Of a stretch of 64,000 bases of DNA, positions 19,021 through 28,769 are shown one piece after another. The DNA comes from Acidipropionibacterium sp. (GTDB taxonomy: Bacteria > Actinomycetota > Actinomycetes > Propionibacteriales > Propionibacteriaceae): contig JALCLH010000012.1 of NCBI GenBank assembly GCA_022647765.1, positions 57,002-121,001 on the forward strand, read 5' to 3'. The notes beneath the pieces are model-generated. The model worked only from the letters and a program-made list of their open reading frames with translations. It was not told where the DNA came from and did not search any database. The first letter of the stretch is position 1. Every line of letters starts with the position of its first letter. Position numbers and translations under genes: made by a program.

Positions 19021-19258
19021 GTCTGATCGCTCAACCCCGGACAGCTCCGTAAGTACTGCCAGCATTCGCTGGTCCCATTCTTCACGGTCGGTACTGAGCC
19101 TGTCCGCTCCCGTCCTGAAGCCAGTTCTCGGCGTCCCATCACATCCCACACCGGGCGCCTTATAAAACCATCGGGACGTTGCAGAACTCTATTCCCCTGC
19201 ACCATTATCACTCCAGCACCATTATCAGGCTGAGTCACACAGAATAAGAGCACCTGTC

Positions 19259-20539
19259 ATGTCACTTACCTCCTTGCGCCGCGCCGCCGGCGAGAAGAAT
19301 CACCATCGATCCCGAGAACTCTGTCGTCAGACAACCAGACGTCACCGAAGTCGCCCCGGGCTATTACGCCATCACCAACTCCTTCGAGAACATCGGATTC
19401 GTGGTCACCGAAGACGGCATCGTCGTGATTGACTCTGGCATATCGGAGGTTCGCGGAGAGGCTCTTCTCGCCGCCATCAGGACCATCTCCAACAAGCCCA
19501 TCAGGTACCTCATCTATACCCACGGTCATGTCGATCACGTCAAGGGCGCGCCCGTCTTCAGGCAGGCCGGGGCCACGGTCATCGCTCAACGCAATGTCTC
19601 GCGCCGGTTCAGGAGATACACCGCGCTGTCGGGTTACCACGCGCGTATCAACGGTATTCAGGGCGGTGGGGAATCGCGACGACAAGGCGATCCTCGGAGG
19701 CCAGAGATATTGGAGCACCTTCCCGTATCCCGATATCGAGTACATCGATGAGTACGACTTCTCCCTCGGTGGGAAGACCTTCCACCTGCGTCACGAGTAC
19801 GGCGAGACCGATGACGCCACTCTGGTGGAGATCGCCGAGGACGGCGTCTTCTACACCGGAGACCTCGTCGTCTCGAGTTTCCCGAACATCGGAAACCCCA
19901 ACAAGGTGATCCGGTACGACCACGAATGGGCCGAGGCCCTCGACCGAATCGCCGCCAAGAACCCGAAGATCCTGATTCCGGGACATGGCGCCCCGCTTCA
20001 CGGTGACGATGCCCTGACCGCACTTCACGACACCTCAGAGGCTCTCCGCATCGTCTACCAGGACACCGTCCGCTACATCAACGAGGGCCGCGATCTCGAC
20101 TACATCCTCGAACATGTGACACTGCCCGAACGTCTCGTCAAGAGTCCCTACCTCGCTCAGACCTACGGAAATCTGGAGTTCACCATTCGGGGCATTCACC
20201 GCCGCTACACAGGCTGGTACGACGGAAACCCCACTCACCTCAATCCGGCACCGAGGGCAGAGGTGGACAAGGGTCGTGTTCGATCTCATCGGAGACCGGT
20301 CCAAGATCCTCGACACAGCCAGGGAGAAGGCCAATGCCGGCGACCTGCGGCTCGCCCTCCACGTGGTCGATCTGGCACTCGGCGGCGACCCGGACGACCA
20401 CGAGGCGCTGGCCCTCAAGGAATCCTTGCTGAGGAGGCTCGGCAGCGAGTCCGACAATCTGTTCTACGTCAATTTCTATCTTCATGAGGCCGATGTGATC
20501 AAGCAACGCCTCGCCTCACCATCAATAGTTGGGAAATAA
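19259..20539 (+). pseudogene. Alkylsulfatase-type metallo-beta-lactamase-fold hydrolase, frameshifted
   Basis: A ~420-residue MBL-fold protein related to SdsA/BDS1 alkylsulfatases. It has YLIYTHGHVDHVKGAPVF (the HxHxDH zinc site), HEYGETDDATLVEI, FYTGDLV and ILIPGHGAP, followed by the dimerisation domain (TVRYINEGRDLDYILEHVTLP, RRYTGWYDGNPTHL). The frame changes at about 19285-19298, 19650-19660 and 20275, with continuous similarity across each, so these may be sequence errors. ATG 19259 is the likely start. The C-terminal segment ends at 20539 and, unlike the relative at 28770-30590, there is no SCP2-like domain. It leads straight into the ABC ATPase gene, 2 bases away. Confidence 0.75.
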
Positions 20540-20541
20540 TC

Positions 20542-21360
20542 GTGTCCGCTAGTCCTACGGTCTACTCACCGGGCGGCATCGCCATCCGGAGTCTGTCGAA
20601 GAGATACGGCAGAGGCGGAGGGTCCTCCTCCAAAGAGACTCCGCCGTACATCCTGAAGGATGTCAGCCTCACGATACCCAGGGGCGAGTTTCACATCTTC
20701 CTGGGCTCCTCTGGATGCGGAAAATCAACGCTCTTGAACATCGTCGCCGGATTCCTCCAGGCAACCGAGGGGAACGTCCTCGTCGACGACAAGGAAGTCT
20801 CACGTCCCGGCAGGGACCGCGGTGTGGTATTCCAGAACGCCGATTCGGCCATCTTCCCCTGGCTCACCGTCGCGCAGAACGTCGGATACGGCCTGCGAAT
20901 GGGACACACGCCGAAGAGACAGCGCCTGGAGACGGTGGAGAGGTGCATCCGTCTCGTCGGCCTCGACGGCCACGAGAAGAAGTTTCCGAGTGAGCTCTCC
21001 GGCGGGATGAAGCAGCGCGTGCAGATCGCGCGCAGCGTCGCCAACGACCCCTCCACGCTCATTCTGGACGAGCCCTTCGGGGCACTCGATGCCCAGACCA
21101 GAAAGGTGATGCAGGACGAGTTGATCCACGTCTGGAAAGAGACCGGAAAGACGATCCTGTTCGTCACTCACGACATCTTGGAGGCGGTGTATCTGGGGCA
21201 GAAGGTCAGCATCTTCACGCCCGGACCCGAGGCCCACATCCAGGAGACCGTCAGCATCGACTCCCCCTATCCACGTGACCTGACCTCCCCTGATCTGGGG
21301 AGGACGATCAAGCATATCGAGAGCTTCTTCGAGGCGCCGACCGCCGCCACGCAGTCCTGA
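20542..21360 (+). CDS. ABC transporter ATP-binding protein, nitrate/sulfonate/taurine type
   Basis: A 272-residue ATPase of the TauB/SsuB/NrtD class. Walker A is GSSGCGKST, the Q-loop FQNADSAIFPWLTV, the signature LSGGMKQRVQIARS, Walker B LILDEPFGALD and the H-loop FVTHDILEAVYL. These importers bring in sulfonates, sulfate esters, nitrate or related anions. The GTG start lies 2 bases after the sulfatase stop, and the permease follows 16 bases later. Its position between sulfatase and arylsulfotransferase-like genes suggests an organosulfur substrate. Confidence 0.9.
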   Translation: MSASPTVYSPGGIAIRSLSKRYGRGGGSSSKETPPYILKDVSLTIPRGEFHIFLGSSGCGKSTLLNIVAGFLQATEGNVLVDDKEVSRPGRDRGVVFQNADSAIFPWLTVAQNVGYGLRMGHTPKRQRLETVERCIRLVGLDGHEKKFPSELSGGMKQRVQIARSVANDPSTLILDEPFGALDAQTRKVMQDELIHVWKETGKTILFVTHDILEAVYLGQKVSIFTPGPEAHIQETVSIDSPYPRDLTSPDLGRTIKHIESFFEAPTAATQS

Positions 21361-21376
21361 AACGGAAGATGACATT

Positions 21377-22204
21377 TTGACCACGACAGCAACCGATCGA
21401 CCGGTGAAGATATCGGTCGCCCTGAAACCGAAGACCATTGCGAAACCTTTCATATGGCTCGCCCGCAAGGGCTGGCTGACCTGGATTCTCCTTCTCATCG
21501 TCTGGTGGATCGGATCTCTTCTGAGTCAGCCGGAGTATCTGCCCGGTCCGGGCCAGACCCTCTCCGGGGCCAAGGAGCTCGTCCTCAACGGAACCTTGGC
21601 GAAATACGTGGGGATCAGCCTCAGGCGCATCTTCTCCGGCTGGTTCCTCGGCCTGCTGGTGGCCATCCCTATCGGACTCATCGCGGGGCAGTTCACGTTC
21701 TTCCGATGGATCATCGATCCGTTGATCAACTTCTTCCGCTTCGTTCCGGCCATCGCCTTCCTCACACTGTTCCTCATCTGGTTCGGCGTCGGTGAGGGGT
21801 CGAAGGTCGTCCTGATCTTCTACGCGACGCTGTTCCCGGTCGTCGTCAACACCCTGGCCGGTGTGCTCAGCATCGACCCGATCAAGATTCAGGCGGCCAG
21901 ATCCCAGGGAGCCTCCCAGTTCCAGGTGTTCTGGAGCGTGACGATCCCGGCCTCTGTTCCGCACATGTTCACCGGAATCCGGCTCGGTCTCAGCAGCGCC
22001 ATCATCTCCATCGTGGCCGCCGAGATGCTCGCCGCCCAGGAGGGCGTGGGCTACCTCATCTACACCTCGCGCCTCTACTTCAGGACCGACTGGATCTTCG
22101 TCGGGATCGTCGTTCTCGGTCTCATCGGCTTCTTCTCCGATCGCCTGCTCCGGCTCCTCGGGTCCACGGTGCTCGCACGGTTCGGCACTGACACCAACTC
22201 ATAG
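21377..22204 (+). CDS. ABC transporter permease, nitrate/sulfonate/taurine type
   Basis: A 275-residue permease of the TauC/SsuC class with about six membrane helices. The EAA loop that contacts the ATPase reads AARSQGASQFQVFWSVTIPASVPHMFTG as one continuous region at residues ~172-200, and EMLAAQEGVGYLI follows. It starts at TTG 21377 (LTTTATDRPVK), preceded by GGAAGATG. It forms an importer with the ATPase before it and the binding lipoproteins after it. Confidence 0.9.
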   Translation: MTTTATDRPVKISVALKPKTIAKPFIWLARKGWLTWILLLIVWWIGSLLSQPEYLPGPGQTLSGAKELVLNGTLAKYVGISLRRIFSGWFLGLLVAIPIGLIAGQFTFFRWIIDPLINFFRFVPAIAFLTLFLIWFGVGEGSKVVLIFYATLFPVVVNTLAGVLSIDPIKIQAARSQGASQFQVFWSVTIPASVPHMFTGIRLGLSSAIISIVAAEMLAAQEGVGYLIYTSRLYFRTDWIFVGIVVLGLIGFFSDRLLRLLGSTVLARFGTDTNS

Positions 22205-22284
22205 GCCTGCTCATCGCAGTTCCGCACTCCGGGTCACTGCGTGCAGATATCCATCCCCATCATCCAACGAAACGAGAAACCTTC

Positions 22285-23337
22285 ATGTTCACAGCGCTAC
22301 GACGACTCCAACCCCGCAAGGCTCTCGCGTCATCCCTGGCGGGCGCCCTGCTCCTCGCTGGTCTCGTCGGCTGCGGCACTGGTGGCTCCACGGCTGCCAG
22401 CGGCGGCGGGACGAACTCTGCCGGGCTGGCCCCGCTTCGGCTCGGCGTGATGACCGACAATGCCACCGCCTACGTGGCCACGATCGGTGTCGAGAAGAAG
22501 ATCTTCGAGAAGAACCACCTCGACGTCAAGGTCTCTGCCTTCGGAGTCGGAATCGACACGGTGAATGCGGTGACAACGAACCAGGCGGACATCGGCTTCG
22601 CGCAGGATTTCGCCATCCTCAACAGGATCGGCGCCGCACCCAGTGGAAACCTCAAGATCTTCACCGAGCTCAACCGGTCGAATGCGAACAGCCCTGCGGC
22701 CTATCAGTTCGTCGGCAAGAACATCTCCTCACCCGCCGAACTCGCCGGGAAGGGCATCATCACCAACAAGGGCACCGTCGTCGAGTACTGGATCGCCAAG
22801 ACTCTCGAGAAGTACAAGGTTGATCCCTCCTCGGTGAAGCTGTATCCGATCGAGAGCGCCCAAGAAGGACTCGCCCTCTTGCAGTCCGGACAGGCATCGG
22901 CCGAGTGGACCAGTGGAAAGGGAGCCGCCCTCGCGAAGGCCATTCCCGGGGTGAAGACGATCGCAACACTCAAGACCATCGATACGCCGACAATTGCCCT
23001 CGGCGTCTCAACCGAGAGCTATCTCAAGGATCATCCGACCGAGGTCAAGAACTACTTGACCTCACTGAACCAGATCTACCAGTTCATCGAGAAGAACCCC
23101 GATGAGGCCGCGGCCATCCTCCAGAAGGCCAACAACATCCCCAAGGATCAAGCGCTGCTGAATCTCGAGGCATCTAAGAATCAGCTCCAATTCACCCAGG
23201 ACACGCTCACCACTTTGAACGACATCACCCAATGGGGCGTCAAGAACGGCGTCATCAAGAATAACTTCGACGTGAAATCCTATGTCAACACAGACGCATT
23301 GAAGGCCACCTTCCCCGACTCCGTGACCCTCAAGTGA
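22285..23337 (+). CDS. ABC transporter substrate-binding lipoprotein, NitT/TauT type (copy 1)
   Basis: A 350-residue exported lipoprotein. A basic N-terminus and hydrophobic stretch end in the lipobox LAGLVGC, with Cys near residue 30. The mature part is an NMT1/TauA-type binding protein: LRLGVMTDNATAYVATIGVE, TTNQADIGFAQDFAILNRIG, KGTVVEYWIAKTLEKY and PDEAAAILQKANNIP. It sits 80 bases after the permease and is followed at once by a close paralogue. Two binding proteins on one permease suggests two related ligands. Ligand unknown; sulfate esters or sulfonates are inferred from context. Confidence 0.88.
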   Translation: MFTALRRLQPRKALASSLAGALLLAGLVGCGTGGSTAASGGGTNSAGLAPLRLGVMTDNATAYVATIGVEKKIFEKNHLDVKVSAFGVGIDTVNAVTTNQADIGFAQDFAILNRIGAAPSGNLKIFTELNRSNANSPAAYQFVGKNISSPAELAGKGIITNKGTVVEYWIAKTLEKYKVDPSSVKLYPIESAQEGLALLQSGQASAEWTSGKGAALAKAIPGVKTIATLKTIDTPTIALGVSTESYLKDHPTEVKNYLTSLNQIYQFIEKNPDEAAAILQKANNIPKDQALLNLEASKNQLQFTQDTLTTLNDITQWGVKNGVIKNNFDVKSYVNTDALKATFPDSVTLK

Positions 23338-23351
23338 ATCGAGATTCGACC

Positions 23352-24404
23352 ATGTTCACAGCGCTACGACGCCTTCGGCCCCGAACCCTCATCGCATCAT
23401 CCCTGGCGGGAGCCCTTCTGCTCGCCGGCCTGGTCGGCTGCGGGGCCCGCAGTTCCTCCGCCGCGAGTAGCAGCGCCTCGGGCTCTGCCGGACTGGCCAC
23501 ACTGCGGCTCGGTGTCATGACCGACAACGTGACCTCCTATGTCGCCACCATCGGCATCGAGAAGAAGATCTTCCAGAAGAACCACCTCGACGTCAAGGTG
23601 TCCAACTTCGGCGCCGGCATCGACACGGTCAACGCGGTGACGACGAACCAGGCGGACATCGGATTCGCCGCCGACTTCGCCATCCTCAACAGGATCGGCG
23701 CCGCACCCAGTGGAAACCTCAGAATCTTCACTGAACTCACCAGGTCCGATGTCAACAATCCCCAGAGCGGCGTCCTCTACGGCAAGGGAATCTCATCGCC
23801 CGCCGATCTCGCCGGGAAGGGAATTGTCACCGTCAAGGGCACCGTGGTCGAATACTGGGTGGCGAAGATCCTCGAGAAGTACAAGATCGATCCGTCCTCT
23901 GTGAAGCAGTATCCCGTGGAGAGTTCCCAGGAAGGCTTGGCCCTTCTTCAGTCCGGACAGGCCGCGGCCCAGTGGACCAATGGGAAGGGCGCCAAACTGG
24001 CGAGCAAGATCCCCGGGGTCAAACCGATCGCAACCCTCAAGACGATCGATGCGCCGACCATCAATGTCGGCGTCGCGACAGACACCTATCTCAAGGCCCA
24101 TCCGACCGAGGTCGAGAACTACCTGAAATCGGTCAACGAAGTCTATCAGTTCATCGAGAAGAATCCGGACGAGGCGGCAGCTATCCTCCAGAAGGCCAAC
24201 AATATCCCGAAGGAGCAGGCCCTTCTGAACATCAAGGCCTCGATCAACAAGCTCCAGTTCACCCCTAGCACGTACAGCACCCTGGACGGCATCAAGCAGT
24301 GGGGTGTCAAGAACGGCGTCATCAAGAATGATTTCGACGTCAAGGGCTATCTGAATCTGGATGCACTCAAGGCCACTTTCCCCGATGCTGTGACCTACAA
24401 GTAA
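23352..24404 (+). CDS. ABC transporter substrate-binding lipoprotein, NitT/TauT type (copy 2)
   Basis: A 350-residue tandem paralogue of the preceding gene, very similar over its whole length, including the MFTALRRL start and the lipobox LAGLVGC. The ATG at 23352 matches the start of copy 1; an in-frame GTG at 23334 overlaps the copy 1 stop and could couple translation. Differences cluster in the middle of the protein (for example VNNPQSGVLYGKG against ANSPAAYQFVGKN), which could alter ligand choice. The duplication looks fairly recent because long stretches remain nearly identical. Confidence 0.88.
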   Translation: MFTALRRLRPRTLIASSLAGALLLAGLVGCGARSSSAASSSASGSAGLATLRLGVMTDNVTSYVATIGIEKKIFQKNHLDVKVSNFGAGIDTVNAVTTNQADIGFAADFAILNRIGAAPSGNLRIFTELTRSDVNNPQSGVLYGKGISSPADLAGKGIVTVKGTVVEYWVAKILEKYKIDPSSVKQYPVESSQEGLALLQSGQAAAQWTNGKGAKLASKIPGVKPIATLKTIDAPTINVGVATDTYLKAHPTEVENYLKSVNEVYQFIEKNPDEAAAILQKANNIPKEQALLNIKASINKLQFTPSTYSTLDGIKQWGVKNGVIKNDFDVKGYLNLDALKATFPDAVTYK

Positions 24405-24447
24405 CCACCACCCGCAAGCAATTCTGAGACGAATGGAGAGATGAACC

Positions 24448-25654
24448 ATGGGACTACCGTCAGTCTTTCCCACCGGCGTGACGATCTACGACCCGGACCG
24501 TGCCGAGAATGGCTACGTCCTGGTGGGATCGGCTGACGGGCCCGTGCTCATCGACCTGAACGGCCACGAAGTGCATCAATCACCGGCACTCCCGAGTTCG
24601 CCCTACCGGCTCTCGCCCGAGGGCGAGATCATCGAGGCCGACCAGGCAGGGCAGACCATCTGGAGATGGCGACCGAGCGACCACATCGACGAGCTGGGCT
24701 TCAGCGAGGCGGCGCGGAGCACCCTCCACCGGCTGGAAGCAGAAGCCCCGCTGGAGGAAGGCCACGGAGACTGGCTCGGCATCGCCGGCCTGGACGTCCT
24801 CGGACCCGAACAAGTGGTACGACGCCGGGGACGACCGATTCCACCCGGACAACCTCGTGCTGTCGGCGCGCAGCGCCAACATCGTCGCGATCGTCAGCAG
24901 GGACACCGGCGATATCGTCTGGAGACTGGGACCGGACTTCGCCCGCAATCCCCGGACCGAGAAGCTGGGCTGGATCGTCGCACCCGGCGATGTCCATCTC
25001 ATTCCCCGCGGCACCCCCGGAGAGGGACACCTTCTTCTCCTCGACGGCGGAGGCACCGGCGGCTACGGAGCCCCGCGCGGCTCGGTGACCAACGGGATCG
25101 GGGTGGAGCGCCGCGACTACTCCCGCATCCTGGAGATCGATCCGATCAGCCTCGCGGTGGTCTGGCAGTACACCCCCGACGAGGCCGGCCACGTCCAGCC
25201 CCTCGACTCGTACAAGTTCTTCAGCGCCTCCGGCGGCTCGGTACAACGGCTGCCGAACGGGAACACCCTGATCGCCGACAGCGACACCGGACGCGTCTTC
25301 CAGGTCACCCCGGGTCACGAAACGGTCTGGGAGTACGTCAGCCCGACCGCCCAGAAGAACCCTGTCTCACGGGCCACCCTGGTTCCCTACGAGCGACTCC
25401 CACAACTCCCCCGCCCGACCCGCACCGCGGTGATCCCTCCCAATGTCACCGATTTCCGCGTTCCCGGCTCTCCGAACGGAGCGGGCGCCGGGAAGATCAC
25501 CGTCGTCGACGGCGTCGACCCGCACCGTCTCAGAGCTGTCCGCGATCCGCACGGCGTCATCAACTCCGCCGATGAGACGCCGCACGACTTCTGCGTCGTG
25601 CCCATCGCCCCGGCCGGTGTGCCGGAACCAGCGGCACAAGCCAATAGCAAGTAG
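24448..25654 (+). pseudogene. Arylsulfotransferase-like protein, shorter copy, frameshifted
   Basis: Related to the complete gene that follows it. It begins MGLPSVFPTGVTIYDPDRAENG and, after the frame change, has ANIVAIVSRDTGDIVWRLGP, GDVHLIPRGTPGEGHLLLLDGG, WQYTPDEAGHV and RLPNGNTLIADSDTGRVFQV, typical of the ASST beta-propeller family. A surplus C at about 24807-24809 shifts the frame; the paralogue has GGGACCGAACAAGTGG at this place. Compared with the paralogue, about 90 residues are missing after PSSPYRLSPEGEII, so a propeller blade or more is lost. AGGAG-like GAGAG precedes the ATG at 24448. No signal peptide is seen. Confidence 0.72.
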
Positions 25655-25667
25655 TCAGGAGCTCATC

Positions 25668-27152
25668 ATGGGGTATCCACGGGTCTATCCGACCGGCGTC
25701 ACCATCTACGATCCCGAGCGGGCGTACAACGGGCTCACCGTCTTTCCCTCGGCGAAGGGCGCCCTGCTCATCGACATGGCCGGCAATGAGGTCCAGCTGT
25801 GGGCCGGGCTGTCGGGCTTCCCGAACAAGATCCTGCCCGGCGGTCACGTCCTCGGCTCCACCGGGGAGCGCGATCCGAAGCACGGCTATCAGGACCAGCT
25901 GGATCTGGTTCAGGTCGACTGGGACGGCCACATCGTCTGGCGCTTCGCCGGCACCGAGGAGGTGCGCGACCCGGGCGAGGAGCCGCGGTTCCTGGCGCGG
26001 CAGCACCACGACTTCCAGCGCGAGGGCTCCTCCACCGGCTACTACGCGCCCGGCGCCGAGCCCCTCACCGACTCCGGGAAGACGCTCCTTCTCACCCACG
26101 AGAACCGCCGCGAACCGAGCGTCACCGACAAGCTCCTGCTCGACGACAAGTTCATCGAGATCGACTGGGACGGCACGATCACCTGGCAGTGGCGGGCGCT
26201 CGACCATCTCGACGAGCTGGGATTCGACGAGACGCAGCGAAATGTCATCTTCCGCCATCCCAGTCTGGTGCCGGCCGGCGGTGGGGTCGGAGACTGGCTG
26301 CACATCAACTCGCTGTCGTATCTGGGACCGAACAAGTGGTACGACGCCGGTGACGAGCGATTCCACCCCGACAATCTCATCTGGGATTCGCGCAATGCCA
26401 ATATTCTGGCGATCATCAGCAAGCGCACCGGGGAGATCGTATGGCGCCTCGGGCCGAACTTCCGTGATCGCGATCCGTTGGTCGACGGCCCCATCGGAAG
26501 CACGGTGGATCAGTTCCGGCTCAATCTGCTGCCACTTCCCAGCCGAACTGTGCCGGATTCGCCGTACATCATCGGCCAGCATCACCTCCACCTGATCCCC
26601 CGCGGCCTTCCCGGGGAGGGCAATCTCCTGGTCTTCGACAACGGAGGCTGGGGCGGCTACGGGCAGGTCACCGGGATCTCACCGACCGGCGTCAAGTCCG
26701 AGCGCCGGGCATTCTCCCGGGTGCTGGAATTCGACCCCGTCACCCTCGATGTGGTGTGGCAGTACACCGCCGGTGACGCCGGGCGCCGGAATCTCTCGGA
26801 CTTCTACAGCCCATTCATCAGTTCGGCGCAGCGCCTGCCGAACGGGAACACCCTCATCACCGAGGGCTCCGACGGGCGGATCTTCGAGGTGACTCCCGAT
26901 CACGAGACGGTCTGGGAGTACATCAACCCCTATTACAGCAGCTTCCGCGGCAGGACCCTCAACATGGTCTACCGGGCCTACCGAGTGCCGTATCAGTGGG
27001 TGCCGCAGGTGACGAACCCCAGCGAGGATGCCGTTGTGCCGCCCGACAGTCTCCACATTCCGGGTGCCCGCATCCACCCCGCTCTGAGCCCTCGCACCTT
27101 CCCTCTCCAGACGATTGAATCCGAGGAGTCAGCCGCCGGATGTGACCACTGA
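25668..27152 (+). CDS. Arylsulfotransferase (ASST)-like protein
   Basis: A 494-residue member of the arylsulfotransferase family, whose studied members move a sulfuryl group from one phenolic sulfate to another acceptor without PAPS. Repeated propeller strands are visible: VQVDWDGHIVWRFAG, EIDWDGTITWQWRALDHLDELG, RTGEIVWRLGPNF, EFDPVTLDVVWQYTAGDAG and ITEGSDGRIFEVTPDHETVWEYI. His residues in ARQHHDFQREG and GQHHLHLIPRG are candidates for the catalytic His. The ATG at 25668 has AGGAG 6 bases upstream. Unlike the periplasmic enteric enzymes, no signal peptide is present, so it appears cytosolic. It ends the sulfur operon. Confidence 0.78.
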   Translation: MGYPRVYPTGVTIYDPERAYNGLTVFPSAKGALLIDMAGNEVQLWAGLSGFPNKILPGGHVLGSTGERDPKHGYQDQLDLVQVDWDGHIVWRFAGTEEVRDPGEEPRFLARQHHDFQREGSSTGYYAPGAEPLTDSGKTLLLTHENRREPSVTDKLLLDDKFIEIDWDGTITWQWRALDHLDELGFDETQRNVIFRHPSLVPAGGGVGDWLHINSLSYLGPNKWYDAGDERFHPDNLIWDSRNANILAIISKRTGEIVWRLGPNFRDRDPLVDGPIGSTVDQFRLNLLPLPSRTVPDSPYIIGQHHLHLIPRGLPGEGNLLVFDNGGWGGYGQVTGISPTGVKSERRAFSRVLEFDPVTLDVVWQYTAGDAGRRNLSDFYSPFISSAQRLPNGNTLITEGSDGRIFEVTPDHETVWEYINPYYSSFRGRTLNMVYRAYRVPYQWVPQVTNPSEDAVVPPDSLHIPGARIHPALSPRTFPLQTIESEESAAGCDH

Positions 27153-27309
27153 CGGGCGCGCAGGTCGGTGATAGAAAGCATTCAGGTACGTCGCGGGGCA
27201 TGCCAGTACGCCGCGCAGGGCGCCACGATATGTGACGACTGCGTCTGCGCGTGGTGCATGGCGAGAATGCGTGGATGGCGCTCCTGTCACGTCGGTCCGG
27301 GTTGGTTTC

Positions 27310-28707
27310 CTAGGCTGCGGTCTCCATTCGGTCGGATTCTTGGGTGTCGGGGAGCCGGTGAGTGTGACCGTTGACCACCGCGAACCGCTGACCCGTTGGG
27401 GATGTCCACACATACAACCCCTGCGCCGGCTGGCGCACCTTCCAGATCCCGGCGGTCTTGGCGCGGTGCTCGCGACGTGACAGGGGTCCCAGGTTCGAGA
27501 CCCTCGTCTGCCCCGGCGGCTTCGGGCTGTCGGGTGTGCCGAACCGGAACGGCTCGGTGTGGTCCAGATCGCAGGACCACGACCGCTGCGAGGAGTACGG
27601 GAACACCGAGGTCTCCTCCCGCAACTGCAACGCCATCCTCATCCGCTCCGGAATCTGATAGGCATCCACAGAGGGATCGCCGTTCTGGTCGATCACCGGG
27701 ATCACCCGCACCCGAAAATGACCCAGCAGGCGGGCGATATCGGGCAGCAGCACCGGACCCACATCACCACCCCGAGCCGCCACCTCCGCGATCTTCCCGG
27801 CCGTGGCGTCCGGGTCGAGGTCCTCGGCCTGAATATGGACCACGACATCGGCCAACGGCAGTTGCGGGGACGGATTCGGCTCGGAGAATCGCCGATCCTC
27901 CGCCGAGTCCACACTCTCGCCACTCTTGGCCTGTGCGTCGCCCTCATCGCCAGCGCCGCGTCCTGCGCCCTCGCTAGTCCGGCCATCGGGAAGGTACGGG
28001 GTCGCCAGCATCTCCAACGCCTGCGCCCGCAACAGCGGCAGGGGCTCGGCAGCCCCGTCAGCGATCAGATGATCAGTCAACCGCCCCAGACTTGCCTGCA
28101 AGTTCAACGCCGCCCCGGTGTCCAACCGGGCGATCAACCACGACGTCGAATCCCCGTTGTGACGGATCGACACATACCGCTCATCCCGAGCCGCCCGGAC
28201 CTTCTCCCTGGCCAGGACCGTATCGGCAGCAGCGATCAGGCCAGGGAGCTTCTTGGAGATCTTCGACCACGGCAGGACACCCCACCCGGAGGCCAGCTTC
28301 CGATCCACCGCCAACACGGCGTCGACTGATAGTTCGTGGCAGGTCCTGACGACCTTGCGGGCCTGCCACACCTCCAGCTTCAACTCCTGAACCGCCGCCC
28401 ACATCAGGGGATGCCGGGACCGCAGGCCGGCCACGTCATCGACGAGCGCCGAGGCTGCGGGGTCGGAGACCCCCAGGACCGCGGCGACCTCCAGGGTGAC
28501 GAACTCACCCACCCGGGCACCGCCAATGTTGACTCCCTTCTCGATAGCGGGATGGCCAATATTGAGAGCATCGGGGATCGGCCAGGTGTCGATCATGGCC
28601 AGGACCGCTCGGGCCTTGTTCACTTCGGCGCGTTGTCGCGCCTGCTCGGCGTCGGCCAGCGCATGTCTGGCCTGCCGTATCGGATCGGGTATCGGTTCTA
28701 CTTCCAT
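27310..28707 (-). CDS. DUF222 / HNH endonuclease domain protein
   Basis: A 465-residue actinobacterial DUF222 protein. The N-terminal helical region contains RQARHALADAEQARQRAE and FVTLEVAAVLGVSDPAASALVDDV. The C-terminus carries an HNH-type site, SWSCDLDHTEPFRF with NLGPLSRREHRAKT. Such proteins are multicopy in high-GC actinobacteria, and their role (mobile nuclease or defence) is not established. The ATG at 28707 is used; a TTG four codons upstream is possible. It is convergent with the arylsulfotransferase gene and separates it from the second sulfatase. Confidence 0.8.
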   Translation of the reverse strand: MEVEPIPDPIRQARHALADAEQARQRAEVNKARAVLAMIDTWPIPDALNIGHPAIEKGVNIGGARVGEFVTLEVAAVLGVSDPAASALVDDVAGLRSRHPLMWAAVQELKLEVWQARKVVRTCHELSVDAVLAVDRKLASGWGVLPWSKISKKLPGLIAAADTVLAREKVRAARDERYVSIRHNGDSTSWLIARLDTGAALNLQASLGRLTDHLIADGAAEPLPLLRAQALEMLATPYLPDGRTSEGAGRGAGDEGDAQAKSGESVDSAEDRRFSEPNPSPQLPLADVVVHIQAEDLDPDATAGKIAEVAARGGDVGPVLLPDIARLLGHFRVRVIPVIDQNGDPSVDAYQIPERMRMALQLREETSVFPYSSQRSWSCDLDHTEPFRFGTPDSPKPPGQTRVSNLGPLSRREHRAKTAGIWKVRQPAQGLYVWTSPTGQRFAVVNGHTHRLPDTQESDRMETAA

Positions 28708-28769
28708 GAACCAAGTCAAGCAGGAGGGTGTGACAGTTTTCGGAGACAGTCAGGTCTGACACCGACGGC

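Noticed and set aside
18865..19253. Minus-strand open frames upstream of the first sulfatase
   Set aside because: They have no ribosome site, no family similarity and lie opposite the much better supported short Cys ORF.
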